A stretch of 64,000 nt of DNA from Neisseria zoodegmatis (GCF_900187305.1 NZ_LT906434.1:248001-312000), one strand, 5' to 3'. Shown: positions 38,273 through 47,718, numbered from the stretch's first letter. Numbers and translations are program-made. Notes: a model not told the origin generated them from the letters alone.

Positions 38273-39544
38273 TTAGCGTTTGATGGCTTTGTCGGCAATA
38301 TCTTTGCGGTATTGCATGCCTTCAAAACAGATAGGGTCAAGTGCTTGGTATGCTTTGGTTTTGGCAGCCTTCACATCGGAACCCAAACCAACCACGCATA
38401 ATACGCGACCACCATTGGTTACGATATTGCCTTTTCCATCTTCAGCCGTACCGGCATGAAATACTTTGCCGATTTGATTCGCAGCATCAAGGCCACTGAT
38501 GACGTCGCCTTTTTTCGGCGTTTCGGGATAGTTTTCCGCAGCCAACACCACGCCGACTGCCGTTTGATCATTCCATTCCGCCACAGCGGTATCCAGTTTG
38601 CCGTCAATCGCTTGATCGACCAACGCAACCAAATCGCTGTTGAGGCGGCTCATAATCGGTTGGGTTTCAGGGTCGCCAAAGCGGCAGTTAAACTCAATGG
38701 TAAACGGCGCGCCGCTTTGGTCTATCATCAAGCCGGCATACAAAAACCCTGTAAATTCATAGCCTTCTGCTTTCATGCCGGCCACAGTAGGCAGGATAAT
38801 TTCATTCATAGCGCGCCGGTAAACTTCCGGCGTAACAACCGGAGCCGGGCTGTATGCCCCCATGCCGCCGGTGTTGGGGCCTTGGTCATTGTCGAGCAAG
38901 CGTTTGTGGTCTTGACTGGTCGCCATCGGCAACACATTTTCGCCATCCACCATCACAATAAAGCTGGCTTCCTCGCCTTGCAGAAAATCTTCAATCACCA
39001 CGCGGGCGCCGGCATTGCCCATTTTATTGCCCAGCAACATATTATCAATCGCGGCGTGTGCTTCGTCTTCGGTCATCGCCACGATAACGCCTTTGCCGGC
39101 AGCCAACCCGTCGGCTTTAATCACAATCGGGGCGCCTTTTTCCTGCACATATTGATGGGCTTTTTGAGCATCTTCAAAGGTTTGGTAACCGGCAGTAGGA
39201 ATGCCGTATTTGGCCATAAAGGCTTTGGCAAAATCTTTGGAACTTTCCAGCTGTGCTGCATAGCGGGTAGGGCCGAAAATCCTCAAACCAGCAGCACGAA
39301 AATCATCTACGATGCCTGCGGCCAGCGGTGCTTCGGGGCCGACTAAGGTAAAAAAGATATTTTCCCGTTTGCAAAAATCAATCAAATCGGCATGGGCACT
39401 TAATGCCAAATTCTGCAATTTCGGTTCGGTAGCTGTACCGGCGTTGCCCGGAGCGACGAATACGGTTTCCACATTGGGGTTTTGTGCCAATTTCCACGCC
39501 AGCGCATGTTCGCGCCCGCCGCTACCGATAACGAGTAATTTCAT
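38273..39544 (-). CDS. purD: Phosphoribosylamine-glycine ligase
   Basis: PurD (GARS) joins glycine to 5-phosphoribosylamine in purine synthesis. The 423-residue ATP-grasp enzyme begins MKLLVIGSGGREHALAWKL, has the KADGLAAGKGV loop near residue 143, and FNCRFGDPETQ with metal-binding residues near 288. AGGAAAC precedes the ATG. No purH is adjacent. Confidence 0.97.
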   Translation of the reverse strand: MKLLVIGSGGREHALAWKLAQNPNVETVFVAPGNAGTATEPKLQNLALSAHADLIDFCKRENIFFTLVGPEAPLAAGIVDDFRAAGLRIFGPTRYAAQLESSKDFAKAFMAKYGIPTAGYQTFEDAQKAHQYVQEKGAPIVIKADGLAAGKGVIVAMTEDEAHAAIDNMLLGNKMGNAGARVVIEDFLQGEEASFIVMVDGENVLPMATSQDHKRLLDNDQGPNTGGMGAYSPAPVVTPEVYRRAMNEIILPTVAGMKAEGYEFTGFLYAGLMIDQSGAPFTIEFNCRFGDPETQPIMSRLNSDLVALVDQAIDGKLDTAVAEWNDQTAVGVVLAAENYPETPKKGDVISGLDAANQIGKVFHAGTAEDGKGNIVTNGGRVLCVVGLGSDVKAAKTKAYQALDPICFEGMQYRKDIADKAIKR

Positions 39545-39764
39545 GTTGTTTCCTTGATTAACACTTGTTTGCAGGCATAAATGAAGCTCGGAATTATAGC
39601 TGATTTTGATGCAGCCCGACAGCTTAAGATGGCGATAACATCTTCATTTTCTAAGATTTATGCTGCATTCTCCCGGCCTTGAATGCAGACAGAAAATAAT
39701 TGAGGTTTAGTATCTCAATCCGGCATTTGGCTCATCAAATCAAGCCGCAATATTTTGCAGGCAT

Positions 39765-40388
39765 TTAAGACATATCTTGCGCAAGCTCAGTTTGCACATC
39801 AATAGCCCGTGTATGCTGCCAAGCTGAAATACAAGCATCGTAATGAGCCAAAGGTATCCGAACCGCTAAACGGCAATCCAACTGCAAATCTTGAGCCACA
39901 ACTTCCGCGTGATGCTGCTTGGCGATTCGGATGGCGTCATTCAAATGCGGATAATCACAGCGCAGCCACACTGTTTTTTCGATATTTTTTTCAACCACTT
40001 CTGCAACTTGCAATGCTTCCGCAGCCGCGGTTTTGTAGGCATGAATCAATCCCGGCACACCCAAAAGCGTGCCGCCGAAATAGCGCACCACTACGATCAA
40101 CACATCGGTTAAGCCCGCCGAATCAATCTGCCCCAAAATCGGCCTTCCGGCACTGCCTGAAGGTTCGCCGTCATCGTTGGCACGAAATTGATTGCCGTCC
40201 GTTCCCAAACGGTAGGCATAGCACCAGTGTCGCGCCTTATGATGGGCTTCGCGCAAAGCTTCTACATGCGTTTTGATTTCTTCTGTGGTTCGCACAGGAT
40301 AAGCAAAGGCGATGAAGCGGCTGCCTTTATCTTTAAACTCTGCTTGCGCCGGAGCGGCAATGGTTTGATAAGTGGAAACTTCGCTCAT
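39765..40388 (-). CDS. yigZ: YigZ/IMPACT family protein
   Basis: This 207-residue protein has the N-terminal IMPACT domain with KDKGSRFIAFAYPV, ARHWCYAYRL, DDGEPSGSAGRPIL and VVVRYFGGTLLGVPGLIHAY, then a ferredoxin-like C-terminal domain. The biochemical role in bacteria is unclear; eukaryotic IMPACT proteins regulate eIF2 kinases. Its ATG starts one base after the ltaE stop, so the two genes are translationally linked. Confidence 0.9.
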   Translation of the reverse strand: MSEVSTYQTIAAPAQAEFKDKGSRFIAFAYPVRTTEEIKTHVEALREAHHKARHWCYAYRLGTDGNQFRANDDGEPSGSAGRPILGQIDSAGLTDVLIVVVRYFGGTLLGVPGLIHAYKTAAAEALQVAEVVEKNIEKTVWLRCDYPHLNDAIRIAKQHHAEVVAQDLQLDCRLAVRIPLAHYDACISAWQHTRAIDVQTELAQDMS

Positions 40389-40389
40389 T

Positions 40390-41442
40390 TCAGACGGCCT
40401 CTACGGCTTCTTTAACGGCTGCTACCAAAGCATCCACATCCGCCTCCCGAGTATCAAAACTGCACATCAGCCGCACTGTTCCCTCGTTGTCCCAATCATA
40501 GAAAACGAACTGTTCGTGCAGTTTATCAGCTACACCTTGCGGCAAACGGGCAAATACGCCATTTGCTTCGGCAGGGCACAACAATTCTACTCCCTCGATC
40601 TGCGAGAGGCCGTCTGAAAGCCTCGCTGCCATTGCGTTGGCGTGCTGAGCAGAACGCAACCAAAGGCCGTCTGAAAGAAGGGCAATAAACTGGGCGGACA
40701 AAAAGCGCATTTTCGACGCAAGCTGCAAATTCAATTTGCGCAGATATTTGAGGCCGTCTGAAACTTTTTCAGGATTCAGCACAATCACACACTCGCCAAA
40801 CATCAAGCCGTTTTTCGTACCGCCGAACGACACAATATCCACACCGGCATCCGTTGTGATTTCACGCAAAGACGCACCCAACGACGCAGCTGCATTAGAC
40901 AACCGCGCACCATCCATGTGCAGCACCATGCCTTTTTCACGGCAATACTCACTAATCGCGCTGATTTCAGACGGCCTATATACCGTCCCAAGCTCGGTGC
41001 ATTGCGTGATGCTCACCGCCAATGGCTGGGCGCGATGCTCAAATCCGTAACCATATGCCTCTCGGTCAATCCGTTCCGGCGCGAGCTTGCCGTCGGAAGT
41101 AGGAACCGTCCACAGCTTGAACCCACCCACAGCCTGCGGTGCCACACTTTCATCATGATGAACATGCGCCGTTTCCGCACATATCACCGATCCCCAACGG
41201 GGCAGACATGCCTGCAAAGCCAATACATTGGCTCCCGTACCGTTAAAAACCGGAAAAACCTGCGCGGTATCGCCGAAATGCTGCCGAATCAGCGTTTGCA
41301 GATGCTCGGTATAGGGATCATTGCCATAAGCCCCGACATGGCCTCCGTTTGCCGCAGACAATGCTTCCATAACCTCAGGAAGCACACCGGAATAATTGTC
41401 GGAAGCAAAGGAAATGTGATGAGGGTGATGCAACGATTTCAT
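40390..41442 (-). CDS. ltaE: Low-specificity L-threonine aldolase
   Basis: This PLP fold-type I enzyme cleaves L-threonine/allo-threonine to glycine and acetaldehyde. The 350-residue protein shows FASDNYSGVLPEV, NGTGANVLAL, the HMDGARLSNA aspartate segment and the PLP lysine in VSFGGTKNGL near residue 210. Four uptake sequences are embedded in frame (RPSE once, SDGL three times), and a fifth ends the gene as EAV-stop. Whether it prefers threonine cannot be told from sequence. Confidence 0.9.
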   Translation of the reverse strand: MKSLHHPHHISFASDNYSGVLPEVMEALSAANGGHVGAYGNDPYTEHLQTLIRQHFGDTAQVFPVFNGTGANVLALQACLPRWGSVICAETAHVHHDESVAPQAVGGFKLWTVPTSDGKLAPERIDREAYGYGFEHRAQPLAVSITQCTELGTVYRPSEISAISEYCREKGMVLHMDGARLSNAAASLGASLREITTDAGVDIVSFGGTKNGLMFGECVIVLNPEKVSDGLKYLRKLNLQLASKMRFLSAQFIALLSDGLWLRSAQHANAMAARLSDGLSQIEGVELLCPAEANGVFARLPQGVADKLHEQFVFYDWDNEGTVRLMCSFDTREADVDALVAAVKEAVEAV

Positions 41443-41489
41443 AGCAGGCTTTCAATGAGATAAGGCCGTATGAATTTATTCAAACGGCC

Positions 41490-41505
41490 TGTTTCACGTG
41501 AAACA
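41490..41505. promoter_or_regulatory. parS centromere site
   Basis: A perfect 16-base parS palindrome, TGTTTCACGTGAAACA, lies in the spacer between ltaE and the etfA stop codon. This is the universal ParB-binding sequence. Sites of this type cluster around the replication origin and seed the ParB partition complex. Confidence 0.92.
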
Positions 41506-41506
41506 T

Positions 41507-42439
41507 TTAGTTTTTCAATGCGGCGGTTAATTGCGGCACAATCTCAAACAAATCGCCCACCAATCCATAATCTGCAATATTAAAAATGGGGGCATCGGGA
41601 TCTTTGTTGATAGCAACAATCACTTTGCTGTCTTGCATACCGGCAATGTGCTGAATCGCTCCGGAAATGCCGACGGCAATATAAAGCTGGGGAGCCACTA
41701 CGGTACCGGTTTGCCCAACTTGAAGGGCATTCGGTGCGTATTCAGCATCCACCGCAGCGCGTGATGCACCTATGGCACCGCCGAGAGCATCAGCCAGCGG
41801 GGTAATCAACGCATTGAATTGCTCCGCACTGCCCAAGGCCCGACCTCCGGACACAACCACTTTGGCTTGGGTCAACTCGGGGCGGTCGGATTGCGCCAGT
41901 TTACGGTTCACAAAACGGCTCAAATTTTGTGCAGGCACAGCTTCAATATTCACAACTTCGGCGTTGCCGCCTTTTTCTGCCGCATCAAAAGCCGTAGCCC
42001 TGAAAGTTAAAACCAATTTATCCGCATCGCTTTGAACGGTTTCAAAAGCGTTACCGGCATAAATAGGGCGAACAAAAGTTTTATTATCAACTACTTCTGT
42101 TAAATCCGAAACTTGAGGCACATCCAACAATGCGGCCACACGAGGCAAAAGGTTTTTGCCGAAAGCAGAAGCCGTTGCGCCAATGTGCTGGTAATTTTCA
42201 GCCAGTTTCACAACCAGCGGAGCAAGTTCTTCAGCCAAACCTTCTGCGTAATGGGCTGCCTCCACCGATAAAACCTTAGCCACTCCTTGAATTTGCTTGG
42301 CTTCTTCCACTACCGAAACAGCGCCTTGACCGGCCACCAAAAGATGCACGTCGCCGAGTTTAGAAGCAGCGGTAACTGCATGAAGGGTAACGGGATTTAA
42401 TTGCTGATTGTTGTGTTCTGCAATAATTAAAATACTCAT
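41507..42439 (-). CDS. etfA: Electron transfer flavoprotein subunit alpha
   Basis: EtfA binds FAD and, with EtfB, shuttles electrons from dehydrogenases to ETF-ubiquinone oxidoreductase. The 310-residue protein has the N-terminal domain MSILIIAEHNNQQLNPVTL and the C-terminal FAD-binding segment VVSGGRALGSAEQF, then VGQTGTVVAPQLYIAVGISGAIQHIAGM and the NKDPDAPIFNIADYGLVGDLF ending. It follows etfB after 13 bases. Confidence 0.97.
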   Translation of the reverse strand: MSILIIAEHNNQQLNPVTLHAVTAASKLGDVHLLVAGQGAVSVVEEAKQIQGVAKVLSVEAAHYAEGLAEELAPLVVKLAENYQHIGATASAFGKNLLPRVAALLDVPQVSDLTEVVDNKTFVRPIYAGNAFETVQSDADKLVLTFRATAFDAAEKGGNAEVVNIEAVPAQNLSRFVNRKLAQSDRPELTQAKVVVSGGRALGSAEQFNALITPLADALGGAIGASRAAVDAEYAPNALQVGQTGTVVAPQLYIAVGISGAIQHIAGMQDSKVIVAINKDPDAPIFNIADYGLVGDLFEIVPQLTAALKN

Positions 42440-42452
42440 TTCACGTCTCCCC

Positions 42453-43202
42453 TCAGATAACTTTCGCTTCGTTTTTCAGTTTTTCAACCAGCTCGGCAAC
42501 GCTGCCGACTTTGATACCGGCTTGCCGTTGTTTAGGCTCTGCCACTTTAACCACATTCAATCTCGGCTGAATATCGACATTTAAATCCGCAGGCGCAAGT
42601 TTTTCCAAAGGTTTTTTCTTTGCCGCCATGATATTAGGCAGTTTTACGAAACGCGGCTCATTCAAACGCAAATCTGTGCTAATCACAGCCGGAAGTTTTA
42701 AGGCAACGGTTTCTTCGCCGCCATCAATTTCACGGGTTACCAATACTTCGCCATCAGCCAACTCTACTTTGCATGCAAAAGTACCTTGGGGAGCATTCAA
42801 TAAAGCGGCCAGCATTTGAGCGGTTTGGTTGGCATCATCATCAATGGCCTGTTTGCCCAGAAACAGCAGTTGCGGCGCTTCTTTTTCTGCAACTGCTTTC
42901 AATAATTTAGCCACGGCAAGCGGCTCGAGTTTGGCTTCGGTTTCAACGTGGATGGCGCGATCGGCACCCATAGCCAAAGCTGTGCGCAAGGTTTCTTCGC
43001 ATTTTTTACCGCCCAAAGAAACAGCTACGATTTCGCTGATTTTTCCGGCTTCTTTCAAACGCACCGCTTCTTCAACGGCGATTTCGTCAAACGGATTCAT
43101 CGACATCTTTACGTTGCCGATGTCCACATCAGAGCCGTCGGCTTTTACACGGACTTTTACGTTGTAATCCACCACTCTTTTTACAGCCACCAAAGCTTTC
43201 AT
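42453..43202 (-). CDS. etfB: Electron transfer flavoprotein subunit beta
   Basis: EtfB binds AMP and pairs with EtfA. The 249-residue protein starts [19 protein letters not shown] and contains [19 protein letters not shown], the LALGADR-like [13 protein letters not shown] motif and [19 protein letters not shown] precedes the ATG. Forms the etfB-etfA operon. Confidence 0.97.
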   Translation of the reverse strand: MKALVAVKRVVDYNVKVRVKADGSDVDIGNVKMSMNPFDEIAVEEAVRLKEAGKISEIVAVSLGGKKCEETLRTALAMGADRAIHVETEAKLEPLAVAKLLKAVAEKEAPQLLFLGKQAIDDDANQTAQMLAALLNAPQGTFACKVELADGEVLVTREIDGGEETVALKLPAVISTDLRLNEPRFVKLPNIMAAKKKPLEKLAPADLNVDIQPRLNVVKVAEPKQRQAGIKVGSVAELVEKLKNEAKVI

Positions 43203-43459
43203 GAATACTCCTTCATCAAGCCGGATTGTTCATACGGCAAGAAAATCAATAAACGGTTTTTATAAAAAATCTTACTTGAAGCTTTCTTATAAAAACGGCC
43301 TGAACCGATTTTCTTTATAAAGTTCTCGCAAACACTTTTTGAGCATAAGCAGCCGTTTTATAACGATTTTACGTCTGCCATTATACCCGACATCCCATTT
43401 AAGCGTTTAAATCTGCTTCGCCAACCAAGCAATCTTAAATCCCGTATCGGCAATATTTT

Positions 43460-44434
43460 TCAGACGGCCTCATCCTTACGCTGAACACAAACACGCAAAG
43501 CTTGATACACGTCTTCCACCGAAGGAATACGGCCGGCATTTCCTAGGTTAACCGCCCAATCGGAAGGTTGCACACCTGTTTTGACAGGGTCTGTATCCGT
43601 ATAAATACCGACCACAGGTTTATCCAAAGCATTAGCCAAATGCAGCAACCCTGTATCTACGCCGATCACGCCCGCAGCGTGTTTCAACAGATAGGCAGCC
43701 TGAAGCAGATTCAGTTTATCGCACACTTTCGCAAAAGGCAGTTTTGCGGCAATGTGTTCTGCCCGCAGCTTCTCCGTTTCATTTCCCCACGGCAAGTAAA
43801 CCGGAAAACCGTCATCATCGTGGAGCTTTTGCAGCAATGCTATCCAATGCTCAAGCGGCCATAATTTACTGTCGCGACTGGTTGCATGAAGGGCAACATA
43901 ATATTGCGGCGCCAATTCTTCCAGCTTGCCTTCCGGCGGCACAACCAAACCGAAGCGCTGTTCAGACGGCATCGTATAGCCAAACGCTTGCGCAAACAAA
44001 ACACGGTTTCGCCAAACCGCGTTTCGACCTTTAGGCACAGCATAGGTTTGGTTATACATCAAAGCCGCCCAGCGCTCACGGGCGCTGCCAAAATCCAAAC
44101 CCTTAACAGGTGCATTAGCCACTTTGGCAAAAACCGCGCTCTTCATCAATCCTTGGCTATCCAACACAAAATCAAAGCGTTGTCGTTGAAGCTCATTTTT
44201 CAGACGGCCTATTTCTTGCCAAACAGAATATTGCGTCAGCTCTTTGCGCCATTGCCGCCAGCGCATTATGTGTACGTTTTTCACAAAAGGGTGCAAACGG
44301 GCAATATCGGCAAAGCTCGCCTCGCTCAGCCAATGCAATTCCACATCAGGAAGCATCCGTGATAAATCATCCACCGCAGGAAGCGTGTGGATCAAGTCGC
44401 CCATACTGGACAGCCTTACCAGCAAAACTTTCAT
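43460..44434 (-). CDS. waaC: Lipopolysaccharide heptosyltransferase I
   Basis: WaaC adds the first L-glycero-D-manno-heptose to Kdo in the lipooligosaccharide core, directly after the WaaA step. The GT9-family protein of about 324 residues begins MKVLLVRLSSMGDLIHTLPAV and has the conserved heptose-binding segment GVIGVDTGLLHLANAL near residue 255, then GIYTDTDPVKTG. In-frame uptake sequences occur as GRLK and PSEQ. The C-terminal EAV-stop comes from an uptake sequence. The ATG at 44434 is chosen by homology. Confidence 0.94.
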   Translation of the reverse strand: MKVLLVRLSSMGDLIHTLPAVDDLSRMLPDVELHWLSEASFADIARLHPFVKNVHIMRWRQWRKELTQYSVWQEIGRLKNELQRQRFDFVLDSQGLMKSAVFAKVANAPVKGLDFGSARERWAALMYNQTYAVPKGRNAVWRNRVLFAQAFGYTMPSEQRFGLVVPPEGKLEELAPQYYVALHATSRDSKLWPLEHWIALLQKLHDDDGFPVYLPWGNETEKLRAEHIAAKLPFAKVCDKLNLLQAAYLLKHAAGVIGVDTGLLHLANALDKPVVGIYTDTDPVKTGVQPSDWAVNLGNAGRIPSVEDVYQALRVCVQRKDEAV

Positions 44435-44458
44435 CTCTCCACCCAACCTTTAAACAGA

Positions 44459-44474
44459 TGTTTCACGTGAAACA
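44459..44474. promoter_or_regulatory. parS centromere site
   Basis: A second perfect 16-base parS, TGTTTCACGTGAAACA, sits in the short gap between the waaC start and the pncA stop, about 3.0 kb from the first. Both are intergenic. Two such palindromes so close together are very unlikely by chance. Confidence 0.92.
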
Positions 44475-44493
44475 TGACACAATAAAATATAAG

Positions 44494-45129
44494 CTATTGT
44501 TTCTTAATATAATCTGAAATTGCATCTGCGTTTTCAAGCACGATCGCACCGGCATCCATCATTTCGTTCCACGCCGGTTCTACGGTTTCCGGCGCAATGC
44601 CGCGACACGCAGCGGCGTTAACCACAACCTGCCAGTTGCCGCCTTCGATTAACTGCAAAACCGTTGTTTTCACACAATAATCAGTGGCCAATCCGCCAAC
44701 GATTACCATCGTCGTGCCTTTACTGTGCAGCCATTCCAGCAAGCCCGTACTCAGCTTTTGGCCGATATCATGAAAACATGCGCCATAAGGATGAAACTCA
44801 GGGTCCACGCCTTTCCATACGCAATAATCATAGTCTTTTGCAGCGGGCAGGCCGTCGAGCAATTCATAGCCTTTTGTGCCGACGATGGCGTGCGGCACCC
44901 AAGTCAAATCCGCTTCCGGCATTCCGGTCGGCTTCAGCATATCGGCCGCATCTCGCACAATCCATTTAGCAGACGGGCTGTGTGCGTCTTTAGTCATCAC
45001 ACGCAAATCCGCCAGTGCAGCTTGGGCATTCAATTCCGCCACAATCGTATCGCCTTCCACCACAGGCAACTCATCGGGGCACAACGGGGAAAACGTTTTT
45101 TGCGCGTCAACGTCTATCGACACAATCAT
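44494..45129 (-). CDS. pncA: Nicotinamidase / isochorismatase-family hydrolase
   Basis: PncA converts nicotinamide to nicotinate for NAD salvage. The 211-residue protein starts MIVSIDVDAQKTFSP with catalytic Asp8, has metal-binding residues in TKDAHSPSAKW, and the nucleophile Cys in VVGGLATDYCVKTTVL near residue 148. Substrate assignment rests on family resemblance. Confidence 0.85.
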   Translation of the reverse strand: MIVSIDVDAQKTFSPLCPDELPVVEGDTIVAELNAQAALADLRVMTKDAHSPSAKWIVRDAADMLKPTGMPEADLTWVPHAIVGTKGYELLDGLPAAKDYDYCVWKGVDPEFHPYGACFHDIGQKLSTGLLEWLHSKGTTMVIVGGLATDYCVKTTVLQLIEGGNWQVVVNAAACRGIAPETVEPAWNEMMDAGAIVLENADAISDYIKKQ

Positions 45130-45236
45130 AATTCATGCTCTCAATCCTTAAAGGCAGCCGTCATTATAACAAAGGCCGTCTGAAACCGATAACAGTGTTA
45201 TCATAACTGCCTTTCAACGCCTTTCAGACGGCATCT

Positions 45237-45911
45237 ATGCAATATACCATCACGCCCATCGCCACCGTCCGTTCCCCATACAAACAGAAATTCGGCGTAG
45301 CCCGCCAGCCCGGCTTAGTACCTGCCGCCACCGTCTGCATCGAATTAAACGACACATTTAATGCCGACAGCGTGCGCGGTTTGGAAGCATTTGATTATGT
45401 GTGGATAAGCTTTATTTTTCACGGCGTTTTGGAAGAAGGCTGGTCGCCGTTGGTACGCCCCCCGCGATTGGGCGGCAAACAAAAAATGGGCGTCTTTGCC
45501 ACACGCAGCCCGCACCGCCCCAACCATCTCGGCCTGTCGCTCCTCAAATTGGAACGCATCGAAACCGGCAAACCCGTGCGCCTGTATTGTAGCGGTGCCG
45601 ACTTGCTCGACAACACCCCCGTTATCGACATCAAACCCTACATTCCTTTCGTCGAAGCCAAGCCCGATGCTGCCGGCGGTTTCGCCAATGCCAAACCTGA
45701 AGAACTCAACGTCATCTGGCACGACGACTGCCAACATTCCCTGCTGACACCCACCGAGAAAAGCTTGATCAGCCAAAGCATCACCCAAGACCCGCGCCCC
45801 GCCTATCAAGACATTCCCGAACGCATTTATGTGATGCAAATTGCCCGATATGAAGTGAAATTTCAAATCCAAGGCGACCAAGCGGTTGTACTTGCCGTTC
45901 TGCCTATATAG
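45237..45911 (+). CDS. trmO: tRNA t6A37 methyltransferase TrmO
   Basis: TrmO uses SAM to N6-methylate t6A37 in tRNA-Thr. The 224-residue protein has the YaeB/TsaA beta-barrel motifs ITPIATVRSPYKQKFGVARQPG, LEAFDYVWISFIFH, RSPHRPNHLGLSLLKL and GADLLDNTPVIDIKPYIPF. An AT-type uptake sequence occupies the bases immediately upstream of the ATG, leaving no clear Shine-Dalgarno. Confidence 0.92.
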   Translation: MQYTITPIATVRSPYKQKFGVARQPGLVPAATVCIELNDTFNADSVRGLEAFDYVWISFIFHGVLEEGWSPLVRPPRLGGKQKMGVFATRSPHRPNHLGLSLLKLERIETGKPVRLYCSGADLLDNTPVIDIKPYIPFVEAKPDAAGGFANAKPEELNVIWHDDCQHSLLTPTEKSLISQSITQDPRPAYQDIPERIYVMQIARYEVKFQIQGDQAVVLAVLPI

Positions 45912-45917
45912 TAAACA

Positions 45918-45949
45918 AAGGCCGTCTGAAATCAGTTTTCAGACGGCCT
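45918..45949 (+). terminator. trmO terminator (uptake-sequence hairpin)
   Basis: A perfect inverted pair starts 6 bases after the trmO stop. Confidence 0.85.
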
Positions 45950-46029
45950 CTATTATTCAATACAATCGTAACTTTTATCTACAATTAACAGCATTAAAAC
46001 GAAGATAACGGTTTAAACCGGTTTATCGA

Positions 46030-46512
46030 TCAACGACCGCACTTCGTTTGCGCCGCTTTCAAAACCTCATCCAGTTTCTTCGCCGTTACCTCGCCCAATA
46101 CCGCCTGTTTGTAGCCGCATTTCGGCGCTTCCACCACTGTAAAAGGCAGGCCGCCCACGGTATTGCCAAACTCCTTCATAAAGCCGCGGCTGTCTTTGCC
46201 GGTATAACGCCAAATCGGGTAGCTGACCGGCGTTTGCTTGAGGAACTTGCCGATATTGTCGCTGCTGTCCAGCGCAATGCCCACCATATCCACGCTGCCT
46301 TTTTTCTGTTTTTTGTACCAAGCCGACATTTCCGGCATTTCTTTGCGACAAGGCCCGCACCAAGTTGCCCACAAATTGATAATCCGCACCGGAGCTTTTA
46401 AAGAAGCCGTACTTTGCGGCGCCGTGTCGTTCCAACTCTGCAAATCAGCCGCAACCGCATGGCTGCCGATCATAGCAGCCATCGCCAGCAAAAACGCATA
46501 TACCTTTTTCAT
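46030..46512 (-). CDS. Periplasmic thioredoxin-like (TlpA family) protein
   Basis: This 160-residue protein has a signal peptide (FLLAMAAMIGSHAVAA) and a thioredoxin fold with redox motif WCGPC (Cys52, Cys55) in NLWATWCGPCRKEMPEM, plus the cis-proline loop TVGGLPFTVV. It should act as a periplasmic thiol reductase, for example in cytochrome c or disulfide repair; the partner is unknown. Two further cysteines near the C-terminus may form a structural disulfide. Confidence 0.88.
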   Translation of the reverse strand: MKKVYAFLLAMAAMIGSHAVAADLQSWNDTAPQSTASLKAPVRIINLWATWCGPCRKEMPEMSAWYKKQKKGSVDMVGIALDSSDNIGKFLKQTPVSYPIWRYTGKDSRGFMKEFGNTVGGLPFTVVEAPKCGYKQAVLGEVTAKKLDEVLKAAQTKCGR

Positions 46513-46633
46513 TTCTGCACCTTATCAAAATTAAACCGCCATTATTTTATGCTTTTCAGACGGCCTCAGACACAAGACAAATTGTAAAGCTTGGTTTACA
46601 ATCAGAAAACCAATGAAAATCCGAGGAACTGCC

Positions 46634-46990
46634 ATGCAAGAAGCCGTTACACTTTACCATAACAACCGTTGCAGCAAATCGCGTGCCGCACTCGCCCTGT
46701 TACAAGTACGCGGTTTGAAAACCAAAGTGGTCAACTATCTCGACACGCCGCCTTCATTTGAAGAATTAAAAAGCATTTTCAAACAATTAGGCGCAGATTC
46801 ACCCCGCAGCATGATGCGCGTGAAAGACGCCCTCTACCAAGAATTGAATTTAAACAATCCCGACTTAACCGACGACCAACTGCTCCAAGCCATCGCCGAA
46901 CATCCCGCTTTGCTGGAGCGCCCCATCGCCGTTGTCGGCAACAAAGCAGCCGTAGGCCGCCCGCTTGAAAACATTGAAGCCCTATTGTAA
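46634..46990 (+). CDS. ArsC-family (arsenate reductase-like) protein
   Basis: This 118-residue glutaredoxin-fold protein has the active-site motif LYHNNRCSKSRAAL (Cys13) and the anion-binding LLERPIAVVGNKAAVGRP region, matching glutaredoxin-dependent arsenate reductase ArsC. No other ars genes are nearby, so a general oxidoreductase role is also possible. The ATG at 46634 has a GAGGAA site. Confidence 0.88.
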   Translation: MQEAVTLYHNNRCSKSRAALALLQVRGLKTKVVNYLDTPPSFEELKSIFKQLGADSPRSMMRVKDALYQELNLNNPDLTDDQLLQAIAEHPALLERPIAVVGNKAAVGRPLENIEALL

Positions 46991-47041
46991 ACACCCTCCG
47001 GCCGCCAGGCAGAGGCATCCGGCAAGCAAGCCGAAAACCTT

Positions 47042-47701
47042 ATGAGCATACCGATTTTCCGAAGCCGCAACGGCTTACGCTACCACCTGCTGCACGGCAT
47101 CATGCTGAGCCTGCTGCTGGTGCTGTTTTCGTTTGCCTGCTGTATTTGGTCGGTTTACCACACCGGCAACCAAACCCTGCCCGCCGGCGTGCGCGCCGAT
47201 GCCGCCGTTGTGCTCGGCGCGGCCGCATGGGACAAACGCCCCTCGCCGGTGTTCCAAGAGCGCATCAATCACGCCATCGCCCTGTATCAAAGCAAGCGCG
47301 TGGAAAAACTCGTGTTCACCGGCGGCACGCCCAAAAAAGGCTTCATGACCGAAGCGGAAGTCGGCCGCCGCTACGCTATCAAACAAGGCGTACCCGCTCA
47401 CGACATCCTCTTTGAAAACACCTCGCGCAACACATACGACAACCTCTACAACATCGTTCCGCTGCTGCGCGACCACGGCATCCGCACCATCATCATCGTC
47501 AGCGACCCCTATCACACCGCCCGGGCAGCCGCCATTGCCAAAGACCTCGAACTAAACGCCGCCGTGTCCGGCACGCCCACCAGCCGCTACACCGCCTCGC
47601 AGAAAAAAACCAAATTTCTCTTTCAAGAAAGCTACGCCCTGTTTCTCTACTACGCAGAGCACTGGGGCAACAGCGTCTTACGCTTCTTCGGTTTGAGGTA
47701 A
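47042..47701 (+). CDS. YdcF/SanA (DUF218) family protein
   Basis: This 219-residue protein has one N-terminal membrane helix (residues 17-39) and a periplasmic DUF218 domain: ADAAVVLGAAAWDKRPSPVFQERI, LVFTGGTPKKGFMTEAEVGRRYA, NTYDNLYN and IVSDPYHTARA. SanA-like members affect envelope permeability; biochemical role unknown. It follows the ArsC-like gene by 51 bases. Confidence 0.88.
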   Translation: MSIPIFRSRNGLRYHLLHGIMLSLLLVLFSFACCIWSVYHTGNQTLPAGVRADAAVVLGAAAWDKRPSPVFQERINHAIALYQSKRVEKLVFTGGTPKKGFMTEAEVGRRYAIKQGVPAHDILFENTSRNTYDNLYNIVPLLRDHGIRTIIIVSDPYHTARAAAIAKDLELNAAVSGTPTSRYTASQKKTKFLFQESYALFLYYAEHWGNSVLRFFGLR

Positions 47702-47718
47702 ACGCCAAATATCAATAA

